A DNA stretch of 7,186 nt from DASXSB01 sp036506275 (GTDB lineage: Bacteria > Methylomirabilota > Methylomirabilia > Rokubacteriales > CSP1-6), in the NCBI GenBank assembly GCA_036506275.1, contig DASXSB010000049.1, forward strand, positions 1-7,186, read 5' to 3'. Shown here one piece after another: positions 1-6,360 of the stretch. Numbering within the stretch: the stretch's first letter is position 1; the number at the start of each line of letters is the position of its first letter. Under the pieces are notes generated by a model. That model searched no databases, was not told the DNA's origin, and saw only the letters and a program-made list of their open reading frames with translations. Position numbers and translations under genes: made by a program.

Positions 1-113
1 TCCCCGCGCGCGTGGCGAGCGCCCTCGACTATCCGACGCGCGACGCGCTCCTCGAGGACTATCGCCACCGCACGGAAGCGGTGCGTACGATGTATGCCGA
101 GGTCATGCAGTGA
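1..113 (+). CDS. glnE: C-terminal end of a GlnE-like glutamine synthetase adenylyltransferase (partial)
   Basis: The frame ending at the TGA at 111-113 is open to the left edge and gives about 36 residues, including the pieces ALDYPTRDALLEDYRHRT and VRTMYAEVMQ. The pattern (a leucine/tyrosine-rich helix with DYRxxT, then VRxxYxxV and the end of the protein) resembles the final helix of bifunctional glutamate-ammonia-ligase adenylyltransferase/deadenylase. That enzyme switches glutamine synthetase on and off by moving AMP onto and off a tyrosine. Only the tail is present, so no catalytic motif can be checked; the name is a pattern-based guess and another helical C-terminus is possible. The stop overlaps the polA start (GTGA), which points to co-transcription and translational coupling. 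Confidence 0.5.
   Translation, partial: PARVASALDYPTRDALLEDYRHRTEAVRTMYAEVMQ
99..102 (+). promoter_or_regulatory. Ribosome binding site for polA
   Basis: GAGG lies 7 bases before the GTG at 110 and inside the coding sequence of the upstream gene. It supports GTG at 110 as the polA start; no other in-frame start lies near, and the following residues (SQSLYIVDGHSHIFRAYHA) match the usual N-terminus of the 5' nuclease domain. Confidence 0.6.
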
Positions 114-2707
114 GCCAGTCGCTCTACATCGTCGACGGGCATTCGCACATCTTCCGCGCCTACCACGCGGTCGGTTATCTCTCGACGTCCAAGGGTGTGC
201 CGAGCCACGCCGTGCTGATCCTCAGCACGATGCTGTGGAAGCTCATCCGCGAGGAGAAGCCCGATTACCTCGGGATCGCGCTGGATCCGCCGGGGCCGAC
301 GTTCCGCGACGCGCTCTTCACCGAATACAAGGCCACCCGGACGGCGATGCCCGACGACCTCGCGCAGCAGCTTCCGTACGTGCGTCGCCTCTTCGAGGCG
401 TTGCGCACACCGGTGATCGAGGTGCCGGGCTACGAGGCGGACGACGTGCTCGCCACGCTCGTCGAGCACGCGCTGAAGGTTCCGGACCTCGAGGTCGTCA
501 TCGTCACGGGCGACAAAGACCTGCTGCAGCTCGTGGGCCCGCGCGTGCGCGTGCTGTCCGTGCTGGGCCGCACGGGCGAGCGCATCGTGTACGACGAAGC
601 GAAGGTGCGTGAGCGCTGGGGCGTGGAGCCCGCGCAGATCCCCGACGTCCTCGCCCTCATGGGCGACAGCATCGACAACATCCCAGGCGTGCGCGGCGTC
701 GGCGAGAAGACCGCGGTCAAGCTGATCGCCCAGTTCGGCAGCGTGGACAAGCTCTACGAGCACCTGACGCTCGTGCCCGGGAAATTGCGGGAGACGCTGG
801 CCGCCAATCGCAAGCAGGCGTTGCTTTCTCGCGAACTGGCGACGGTGAGTCGCCACGTCCCCCTCGAGTTCGATCTGGAAGCGTTCCGTCGCGTGGAGCC
901 GGAGTGGCCAAAGCTGCGCGCGCTCTGGATGGAGATGGAGTTCACGCGGCTGGTGAAGGAGCTGCCGGCGCAGGTGGTGGCGGTGAGCGCGGAGCCGCCG
1001 GCCGTCGTCACCACCGCCGAAGAGGCGGCGGCGTGGCTGGCGCGAGTCCCCGCCACCGACCCCGTCGCGCTCGACTGGGCGGGCGATCCGCGGCCGCCGG
1101 ACCCGCACATCACCGACGTCGCGGTCTTTCACCCGGCCGCGGGCTCGGCGGTTCTCGCCGGCGGCGACGCCGCCGGTGGCGCCACCGCCGCCGCCTGGCT
1201 CGGTGACCGCGCGCTCGTCATCCACGACGCCAAGCCCGTGCTGGAATCGCGGCTCGCGCGGGGGGCGGTCCTTCCCGACGTCCAGGACACGGCGGTGGCC
1301 GCCTATCTGCTCAATCCCGCGCGCGCGACGTACCGCCTCGACGAAGTCTGCATGGACGTCTTCTTCGAGTGCCCGCCCACGTTGCCGGCCCCGGACGCCG
1401 CCGGCGACCGTGGCCGCATCCTCGCCGACCGCGCGCGCTGGCTCTGGCGGTTCTGGGAGCACGCGGCCGCCGACCTCGAGGAGCGCGCGCTGGCGTCCAT
1501 CTATCACGAGATCGAGCGCCCGCTCGTCCCCGTCCTCGCGTCGATGGAGCGCGCCGGCATCCGCGTGGATCCCGCGCGCCTGGAGGAGTTCGCCAAGGAG
1601 CTGGAGCGGCAGATCGACACCCTGACGCGCGAGATCTACGAGCTGGCCGGGGAGCCGTTCACGATCGCCTCTCCGAAGCAGCTCGCGCACGTGCTCTTCG
1701 AGAAGCTGAAGCTGCCGGTGATGCGCCGGACGAAGACCGGCTACTCCACGGACGCCGACGTCCTCACCGAGCTGTCCCTCGGGCATCCGCTCCCCGCCAA
1801 GATCCTCGAGCACCGCACGCTGTCCAAGCTGAAGGGGACGTACGCGGACACGCTGCCCACGCTCGTCAACGCCAAGACCGGCCGCATCCACACCACCTTC
1901 AACCAGCTCGTGGCGGCGACGGGACGGCTGAGCTCCCAGGATCCCAATCTGATGAACATTCCGATCCGCACCGAGCTCGGGCGCCGCATCCGGGCCGCCT
2001 TCATCCCGGAGCCGGGCTGGCGCTTCGTGGCCGCCGATTACTCGCAGATCGAGCTGCGCATCCTCGCCCAGCTCTCCGGCGAGCCCGCCATCATCGAGGC
2101 CTTCCAGCGCGGCGAGGACATCCACACCCGCACCGCCTGCGAGGTCTTCAAGGTGGAGCCGAAGGAGGTCACGTTCCTCCAGCGCACGATCGCCAAGAGC
2201 GCGAATTACGCCATCCTCTACGGCGTGTCCGCCTTCGGGCTGTCGCAGGCCACGCGCATCGACCAGAAGGAAGCCCAGCGCTACATCAACGACTACTTCG
2301 CCGCCCATCCGCGCGTGCGCGCCTTCATCGACAAGACGCTCGCGGACGGGCGCGAGCGTGGCTACGTCACCACCCTCCTCGGCCGCCGCCGCTATCTCCC
2401 CGATCTGCGCAGCGGCAATCCGGTCGCCCGCAACGCCGCCGAGCGGATGGCGATGAACGCGCCCGTGCAGGGGACGGCGAGCGACATGATCAAGATCGCC
2501 ATGGTGCGCGTGCACGCCGCCCTCGCCGCGCGCGGCCTCTCCGCGCGCATGCTCCTCCAGGTGCACGACGAGCTTCTCTTCGAGGCGCCTCCCGACGAGG
2601 TCACGGCGGTGGAGGCGCTCGCGCGCGAGATCATGGGGGAGGCGCTCCCCCTCAACGTTCCGATCGTCGTCGACGTGAAGTCGGGCACGGACTGGTCGCA
2701 GGTCTGA
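110..2707 (+). CDS. polA: DNA polymerase I
   Basis: Family A polymerase for gap filling and primer removal; 865 aa against 928 in E. coli and 832 in Taq. The 5' nuclease domain (about 1-290) looks intact: D9 in VDG, YEADD at 108-112, TGDKD at 133-137 and MGDSIDNIPG at 184-193, followed by the helix-hairpin-helix. The middle 3'-5' exonuclease-like domain (about 295-475) is degenerate. D322 and D393 can be matched to catalytic acids, but the usual DxE reads D322-W-A324, and the last motif reads ADRAR with Arg443 where Asp is expected, so proofreading is probably lost. The polymerase domain (about 480-865) has motif A DYSQIELR (D643), the O-helix R692-TIAK-SANYAILYG, and motif C VHDE (D820, E821). 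The O-helix carries Tyr700 where most bacterial enzymes have Phe. The gene overlaps the upstream gene by 4 bases and precedes coaE by 8. Identification is certain; the exonuclease and tyrosine readings rest on alignment by eye. Confidence 0.98.
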   Translation: MSQSLYIVDGHSHIFRAYHAVGYLSTSKGVPSHAVLILSTMLWKLIREEKPDYLGIALDPPGPTFRDALFTEYKATRTAMPDDLAQQLPYVRRLFEALRTPVIEVPGYEADDVLATLVEHALKVPDLEVVIVTGDKDLLQLVGPRVRVLSVLGRTGERIVYDEAKVRERWGVEPAQIPDVLALMGDSIDNIPGVRGVGEKTAVKLIAQFGSVDKLYEHLTLVPGKLRETLAANRKQALLSRELATVSRHVPLEFDLEAFRRVEPEWPKLRALWMEMEFTRLVKELPAQVVAVSAEPPAVVTTAEEAAAWLARVPATDPVALDWAGDPRPPDPHITDVAVFHPAAGSAVLAGGDAAGGATAAAWLGDRALVIHDAKPVLESRLARGAVLPDVQDTAVAAYLLNPARATYRLDEVCMDVFFECPPTLPAPDAAGDRGRILADRARWLWRFWEHAAADLEERALASIYHEIERPLVPVLASMERAGIRVDPARLEEFAKELERQIDTLTREIYELAGEPFTIASPKQLAHVLFEKLKLPVMRRTKTGYSTDADVLTELSLGHPLPAKILEHRTLSKLKGTYADTLPTLVNAKTGRIHTTFNQLVAATGRLSSQDPNLMNIPIRTELGRRIRAAFIPEPGWRFVAADYSQIELRILAQLSGEPAIIEAFQRGEDIHTRTACEVFKVEPKEVTFLQRTIAKSANYAILYGVSAFGLSQATRIDQKEAQRYINDYFAAHPRVRAFIDKTLADGRERGYVTTLLGRRRYLPDLRSGNPVARNAAERMAMNAPVQGTASDMIKIAMVRVHAALAARGLSARMLLQVHDELLFEAPPDEVTAVEALAREIMGEALPLNVPIVVDVKSGTDWSQV

Positions 2708-2715
2708 GCCGCCGC

Positions 2716-3348
2716 ATGCGACGCTTCCTGCTCGTTGGTCTCACGGGCGGGATCGCCACCGGCAAAAGCACGGTGTCGGAGATGTTCCGGGGGCTCGGCG
2801 GCGAGATCATCGACGCCGATCGCCTCGCGCGCGAGGTGGTGGCGCCCGGCGAGCCCGCCCTCGCCGAGATCGTCCGCGTCTTCGGGCCCGACGTCCTCTT
2901 GCCCGACGGCAGTCTCGATCGCAAAGCGCTGGGCGCCATCGTCTTCGGGGATACGGAGAAGCGACGGACGCTCGAGCGCATCACGCATCCCGCCATCCGC
3001 GACCGCTTCGCACACCGGCTCGCCGAGCTGGAGGCGGCCGGCTTCAGCGGCGTCGTGCTCTTCGACGCCGCCGTGCTGGTCGAGAGCGGAAACCACCGCA
3101 ACATGGATCGTCTGGTCGTCGTCGTCACCGACGAGGCCACCGAGCTCGCGCGCCTCGTGGCACGGGACGGGCTCCGTCACGACGATGCGCTGGCCCGCGT
3201 GCGGAGTCAGCTCCCGGTGGCGGAGAAGGCGAAGCTGGCCGACCACGTCATCGACAACACCGACGACCGCGCCCGGACGGCCGCGCGCGTGCGGGAAGTG
3301 TACGCGGCGCTTGCCGAAGAGGCGCGGCGCCGAACCGAGCCTGCGTGA
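2716..3348 (+). CDS. coaE: Dephospho-CoA kinase
   Basis: Cytoplasmic enzyme of the last step of coenzyme A synthesis: ATP phosphorylates the 3'-hydroxyl of the ribose of dephospho-CoA. The protein has 210 aa, a normal length. The Walker A loop is GLTGGIATGKST (residues 8-19), with AT where GS is most usual. Then come DADRLAREVV for substrate binding, the ITHP segment of the CoA domain, FDAAVLVESG where many members have a PLL-type motif, RDGLRHDDALARVRSQ of the lid, and the closing K..LADHVIDN. The ATG at 2716 is chosen because the P-loop then sits at the normal place; the same frame is open far upstream, but only as a shadow of polA. No strong ribosome site is visible. It lies 8 bases after the polA stop, so it is probably in the same operon; polA-coaE neighbours are known elsewhere. 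Confidence 0.95.
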   Translation: MRRFLLVGLTGGIATGKSTVSEMFRGLGGEIIDADRLAREVVAPGEPALAEIVRVFGPDVLLPDGSLDRKALGAIVFGDTEKRRTLERITHPAIRDRFAHRLAELEAAGFSGVVLFDAAVLVESGNHRNMDRLVVVVTDEATELARLVARDGLRHDDALARVRSQLPVAEKAKLADHVIDNTDDRARTAARVREVYAALAEEARRRTEPA

Positions 3349-3359
3349 TCGGTTCCGGC
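3329..3359 (+). repeat. Stem-loop spanning the coaE stop codon
   Basis: GCCGAACCGA (3329-3338) pairs with TCGGTTC-c-GGC (3349-3359). This is a 10-base-pair stem with one bulged C and a 10-base loop that contains the TGA stop. A second inverted repeat, CGTGAT (3344-3349) and ATCACG (3360-3365), overlaps it, so the two folds exclude each other. Downstream comes an A run (3370-3376) and only TTT, not a T tract, so it does not qualify as a classic intrinsic terminator. It could mark the end of the upstream transcript or protect its 3' end, or be chance in such GC-rich DNA. Confidence 0.35.
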
Positions 3360-3385
3360 ATCACGGTGGAAAAAAATTTGCCGTA

Positions 3386-3415
3386 TTCCGAATGGTCCCG
3401 CTCTTCTCTTATGCT
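3386..3415 (+). promoter_or_regulatory. Possible promoter for rsmA and the M23 gene
   Basis: The 164-base gap before rsmA contains the most A/T-rich patch of the window (about 3370-3420). TATGCT at 3410-3415 resembles a -10 box, and TTCCGA at 3386-3391, 18 bases upstream, is a poor -35 match. A transcript from here would have a leader of about 90 bases. The position fits a promoter between two gene blocks, but the boxes are weak and the sigma factor preference of the organism is unknown. Confidence 0.3.
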
Positions 3416-3501
3416 GAACCCGTCTTTCGCCGGTCGATCCCGTGGGGCTCACCGCCATCATCATGACGCTGACGGAACGACCGTCGGCGCCGATCCCGTG
3501 T

Positions 3502-3505
3502 GAGG
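3502..3505 (+). promoter_or_regulatory. Ribosome binding site deciding the rsmA start
   Basis: GAGG lies 7 bases before the ATG at 3513. The alternative GTG at 3507 would leave a spacing of only one base, so the ATG is preferred. Confidence 0.5.
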
Positions 3506-3512
3506 TGTGAGG

Positions 3513-4298
3513 ATGACGACGACCAAGCGTCGGGCGCTCGGACAACACTTCCTCGCCGACATCGCGGCCGCGCGCGCGATCGTGGATGTCCTCGTCCCCA
3601 CCCCTCGTGATCTGGTGGTGGAGATCGGACCGGGGACGGGTGCCCTCACCGGCGAGCTGATCCGACGCGCGGGGCGCGTCGTCGCCGTCGAGATCGACGA
3701 GGACCTCGCGGCTCGGCTGCGCGCGTCCTTTCCGACGGCGGAGATCGTCGAGGCCGACGCCCGCACGTGGGACTACGCGGCGCTGGCGCGACCCGCGGGC
3801 GGTCGCGTTCTCATCGTCGGCAACCTGCCCTACAGCGTGAGCAAGCCGATCCTGAGCGCGCTGGTGGCGGCGCGCACCGCCGTCGACGAGATGGCGCTAA
3901 TGCTCCAGCGCGAGGTGGCGGACCGGGTGGCGGCCGACCCCGGAAGCAAGCGCTATGGCGCGCTGTCGATCCTCACCCAGATCCACTACGACGTGCGGGT
4001 GGCGCTTCGCGTGCCCCCCGGCAGCTTCCGGCCTCCGCCCAAGGTGGACTCGGCCGTCATCCATCTTCGCGTGTTGCCGGAACCCCGGGTCCCGGACGCC
4101 GAGGAGGAGCGGTTCACGCGGGTCGTCCGCGCGGCTTTCGCCCAGCGCCGGAAGAAGCTTCCGAACGCCCTCGCGGCGGGCCTGGGGGTCTCTCCGGACG
4201 TTGCCCGCCGCGCCACGGAGGGCGTGGGCGTCGATCCCGGCCGCCGCGCGGAAACCCTGACGATTCTTGAGTTCGCCGCCCTCGCCGCTCGGCTATGA
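3513..4298 (+). CDS. rsmA: 16S rRNA dimethyladenosine transferase (KsgA/RsmA)
   Basis: Transfers four methyl groups from S-adenosylmethionine to two adjacent adenosines (A1518 and A1519 in E. coli numbering) near the 3' end of 16S rRNA, during late 30S assembly; 261 aa, close to the 273 of E. coli KsgA. Motifs in order: KRRALGQHFL (5-14) at the N-terminus; the SAM loop EIGPGTG (37-43); VAVEIDEDLAARL, whose acid binds the ribose of SAM; the catalytic NLPY at 104-107; MLQREVADRV; GSKRYGALSIL; and VPPGSFRPPPKVDSAV, the family signature near the C-terminal domain. The start is set by the ribosome site. The last codons overlap the next gene as ATGA (4295-4298), a sign of translational coupling. 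Loss of this enzyme is known to give kasugamycin resistance in other bacteria. Confidence 0.97.
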   Translation: MTTTKRRALGQHFLADIAAARAIVDVLVPTPRDLVVEIGPGTGALTGELIRRAGRVVAVEIDEDLAARLRASFPTAEIVEADARTWDYAALARPAGGRVLIVGNLPYSVSKPILSALVAARTAVDEMALMLQREVADRVAADPGSKRYGALSILTQIHYDVRVALRVPPGSFRPPPKVDSAVIHLRVLPEPRVPDAEEERFTRVVRAAFAQRRKKLPNALAAGLGVSPDVARRATEGVGVDPGRRAETLTILEFAALAARL

Positions 4299-5551
4299 TG
4301 GATCGCATGCCACGTTACGTCCTCGTCGCGATCACGCTCGTCGCCGTCGTCGTGACCGCCGCCGCCGTCTTCGTCGGGCGCTCCTTCGTCCGCACCACCG
4401 CCACCCCCGCGCCGGCGGCGATCCCGGAGCCGGCATCGGAGGCCGTCGTCGTCGCGCCCGCCGTCACCACCCGCACCGTGGAGGTGCGTCGCGGCGACAA
4501 TCTCGTGCGCGCGCTCGCGCGCGAGGGCGTCGACAAGCGGGTGGGGCACGAGGTCGCGACGGCCCTCGTCGGAGGCGGGGCCAATCTCAAGAAGCTCGCG
4601 CCCCGCCACGGTCTCGCCATCACGTGGACGCTCGACGGCGCGCCCATCGCCGTCCGCTACGAGCCGAGCCCGTGGCTCGGTTTCGCGGCCGTCTCCACGG
4701 ACACGGGGTGGACGGTGACGCGGTCGGAGACGCGCCCCGACGTGCGCCTGGAAGTGGTGGCGGGGACGGTCGCGCGCTCGCTGTTCCACGCCGTGGACGA
4801 CGTCGGCGAGTCCCCGCAGCTCGTGATCGATTTCGTCCGCATCTTCGAATCCGAGTTCGACTTCACCGCCGACACGCGCACGGGAGACCGCTTCCGGCTC
4901 CTCGTGGAAAAGCGCTACGCGGGTGACCAGTTCGTGGACTACGGCCACATCGTGGCCGCGCAGTATGCGAGCGACGGCCGCATCCTCACCGGCGTCGGCT
5001 TCGAGGCAGGCGGCGGCAAGACCTTCGGTTTCTTCGACGAGAGCGGGCGCTCCCTGAAAAAGACGTTCCTCAAATCGCCCCTCGACTTCACGCGCATCAC
5101 GTCGGGCTTCACGTACGCGCGCCCGCATCCGATCCTCGGCGGCCTGCGCCCGCACCTCGCCATCGACTACGCGGCTCCGGTGGGTACCCCCGTGCGCGCG
5201 GTGGCGGACGCGACGGTGGTGGGGGCGGGCTGGAGCGGCGGCAACGGCATCTCCATCCGGCTGCGCCATCGCTCCGGCTACGAGACGATGTACAACCACC
5301 TCTCGAAGCTGGCTCTCGGCGTCCACGCGGGCGCGCGGGTGACGCAGCGGCAGGTCATCGGCTACGTGGGATCAACGGGTCTTTCGACGGGGCCACACCT
5401 CGACTACCGCGTCTCGCGTCACGGCATCTTCGTCAACCCGCTCGGTGAGAAGTTCCTCCCCGGCGAGCCCATCGCCCCCGACGAGCGCGCGGAGTTCCTG
5501 CAGCACGCGCGCGGTCTCGTCCGCCGCCTGGAGACCGAAGCGCCCTTCTAA
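4295..5551 (+). CDS. Membrane-anchored M23 family peptidoglycan endopeptidase (MepM/ShyA-like)
   Basis: Likely cuts peptide cross-links of peptidoglycan in the periplasm to allow wall growth. The 418 aa start with a basic stretch and one hydrophobic segment (about 8-27), with no clear cleavage site, so probably a signal anchor. A Pro/Ala/Val-rich linker (about 33-58) is followed by a LysM/OapA-like region (VEVRRGDNLVRALAREGVD, 62-80), a middle domain and the C-terminal LytM domain (about 262-395). KTFLKSPLDFTRITSGF and RPHPILGG are typical of the MepM/ShyA/Csd3 group. Zinc-site residues H287 and D291 (HLAIDYAAP) and H335 (YNHLS) are present. The usual HxH in GPHLHY reads GPHLDY, with H368 kept and Asp370 in place of the last zinc histidine, so activity is plausible but not assured. 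Possible starts are 4295, 4298 and 4307; the first is used because it overlaps the rsmA stop. No clear ribosome site is seen. The stop overlaps that of the convergent gene. Confidence 0.92.
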   Translation: MMDRMPRYVLVAITLVAVVVTAAAVFVGRSFVRTTATPAPAAIPEPASEAVVVAPAVTTRTVEVRRGDNLVRALAREGVDKRVGHEVATALVGGGANLKKLAPRHGLAITWTLDGAPIAVRYEPSPWLGFAAVSTDTGWTVTRSETRPDVRLEVVAGTVARSLFHAVDDVGESPQLVIDFVRIFESEFDFTADTRTGDRFRLLVEKRYAGDQFVDYGHIVAAQYASDGRILTGVGFEAGGGKTFGFFDESGRSLKKTFLKSPLDFTRITSGFTYARPHPILGGLRPHLAIDYAAPVGTPVRAVADATVVGAGWSGGNGISIRLRHRSGYETMYNHLSKLALGVHAGARVTQRQVIGYVGSTGLSTGPHLDYRVSRHGIFVNPLGEKFLPGEPIAPDERAEFLQHARGLVRRLETEAPF

Positions 5552-6291
5552 GTCGGTCGGTCGTCGCCGACCGTCAGCTTCTCGTAGAGCGCGCTCAGGA
5601 TCTCGTCGATCCCGGCCGCCGCCCACAGGTCGAAGAACGGCGACGCCTGCATCACCGCGAATTCCCGCATCCCGCGGTCCTTGGCCTCCTGCGCACTCTC
5701 GCTACCGCGGGCCGCCTGCTGATAGCCGCGGATGCGGTCCTTGTGATAGATGGCCGGGTACTCGATGTAGCGATGGAGCTCGCGCAGGTCCTCGGTATAG
5801 AACACGGCCACCGGCACCGACGCCCACTCGCCGCCGTCCTTTCGGTTCATGAATTCCAGCATCAGGTCGTGGTTGGCGTCAGGCGCGGCGGCGGGATCGG
5901 GGCGCCGGGTGGCGAGGATCTTCTTGCCGTCGCGGTTGAAGATGCGTAGCTCGATGCCGCCCGCTTCCGCCAGCCGCGCGAGGGCGGGGACGTCGCGCCG
6001 GCAATCGGAGGACCAGTCCTCGGAGATGACGAGGATCTTGGCGGGACCGTCGGGCTGGGCGACGAGCCAGCGGATGGCGGCCGTCTGATAGTCGGCGAGG
6101 CGGGTCCGCGCGTGGCGGTCGCGGAAGACGGCGCTGTTGTCCTTGCGCGGCCCACCGAACGACCCGCTGTCCGGGTGATAGCCGGCGAACGCCTCGCGCG
6201 CGAGGTTCTCCGCGCTCCCGGTGTAGGCGACGTACTCTTCGAACGTCATGCCTTGGGCGAACCGCTCGGGGGTGACGACCGTCTTGGCCAC
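5548..6291 (-). CDS. Thioredoxin-fold family protein with a single active-site cysteine
   Basis: A 247 aa soluble protein with no signal peptide or membrane segment. Residues 85-97 (KILVISEDWSSDC) have the strand-then-active-site form of a thioredoxin fold. A later SVPVAVFY (P160) fits the cis-proline strand, and a helical C-terminal region follows. It resembles the family of cytoplasmic thioredoxin-like proteins with an EDWCGDC-type site (compare the Thioredoxin_9 family). Here the first cysteine is Ser94, leaving only Cys97, so a dithiol-disulfide exchange is not expected; a monothiol or binding role is possible. The start is GTG at 6291, because a near-perfect AAAGGAGG lies 5 bases upstream; the ATG 17 codons earlier has no such site. 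It is convergent with the M23 gene (stops overlap by 3 bases) and divergent from the SnoaL-like gene. The substrate is unknown. Confidence 0.8.
   Translation of the reverse strand: MAKTVVTPERFAQGMTFEEYVAYTGSAENLAREAFAGYHPDSGSFGGPRKDNSAVFRDRHARTRLADYQTAAIRWLVAQPDGPAKILVISEDWSSDCRRDVPALARLAEAGGIELRIFNRDGKKILATRRPDPAAAPDANHDLMLEFMNRKDGGEWASVPVAVFYTEDLRELHRYIEYPAIYHKDRIRGYQQAARGSESAQEAKDRGMREFAVMQASPFFDLWAAAGIDEILSALYEKLTVGDDRPT
5554..5573. terminator. Hairpin between convergent genes, terminator-like
   Basis: CGGTCGG (5554-5560) and CCGACCG (5567-5573) form a perfect 7-base-pair stem with a 6-base loop, starting 2 bases after the M23 stop. The symmetry would let it act on both strands. No T run follows on either strand, so an intrinsic terminator is not proven; it also encodes the last residues of the - strand gene. 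Confidence 0.3.
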
Positions 6292-6296
6292 GCGTG

Positions 6297-6304
6297 CCTC
6301 CTTT
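6297..6304 (-). promoter_or_regulatory. Strong ribosome binding site of the thioredoxin-like gene
   Basis: On the - strand AAAGGAGG precedes the GTG at 6291 by 5 bases. It is the best ribosome site in the window and fixes the start 17 codons inside the longest open frame. Confidence 0.8.
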
Positions 6305-6327
6305 GGTCGGGGTAGTATGAACCCCCC

Positions 6328-6348
6328 GCCGGCGCCGCGCACGCCGGC
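6328..6348. repeat. Inverted repeat in the divergent intergenic region
   Basis: GCCGGCG (6328-6334) and CGCCGGC (6342-6348) are perfect 7-base inverted arms around a 7-base spacer. They lie in the leader of the SnoaL-like gene and upstream of the thioredoxin-like gene. This could be an operator or an mRNA hairpin, or chance, since all bases in the arms are G or C. Confidence 0.3.
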
Positions 6349-6355
6349 CGAAGAA

Positions 6356-6360
6356 AGAGG
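6356..6360 (+). promoter_or_regulatory. Ribosome binding site of the SnoaL-like gene
   Basis: AGAGG, within AAAGAGGTGAGAG, lies 6 bases before the ATG at 6367 and supports that start. Confidence 0.6.

Noticed and set aside
1156..1200. GC-rich near-repetitive stretch within polA, considered as a repeat element
   Set aside because: It is an in-frame Ala/Gly low-complexity segment of the degenerate exonuclease domain with no regular unit or flanking repeats.
59..2566. Very long open frame on the - strand opposite polA (835 codons)
   Set aside because: It mirrors polA, is rich in Arg/His/Gly/Glu with no recognisable domain, and is the usual antisense shadow in GC-rich DNA with biased third positions.
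1369..2715. Upstream extension of the coaE frame through polA
   Set aside because: The translation is Arg/Pro/Ala-rich noise; the CoaE P-loop is at the normal position only when starting at 2716.
3392..3466. Short open frame (24 codons from ATG at 3392) in the gap before rsmA, considered as a leader peptide
   Set aside because: It has no ribosome site, is the tail of a longer chance frame and shows no attenuator-like codon run.
3507..3512. GTG start of rsmA two codons upstream
   Set aside because: The GAGG ribosome site would be one base away; the ATG at 3513 has normal spacing.
3986..5326. 446-codon - strand open frame opposite rsmA and the M23 gene
   Set aside because: It spans two clear + strand genes and has no family-like motif; it is a shadow frame.
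6292..6342. Longer N-terminus of the thioredoxin-like protein from the ATG at 6342
   Set aside because: AAAGGAGG lies 5 bases before the GTG at 6291, and the extra 17 residues do not look like conserved protein or a signal peptide.
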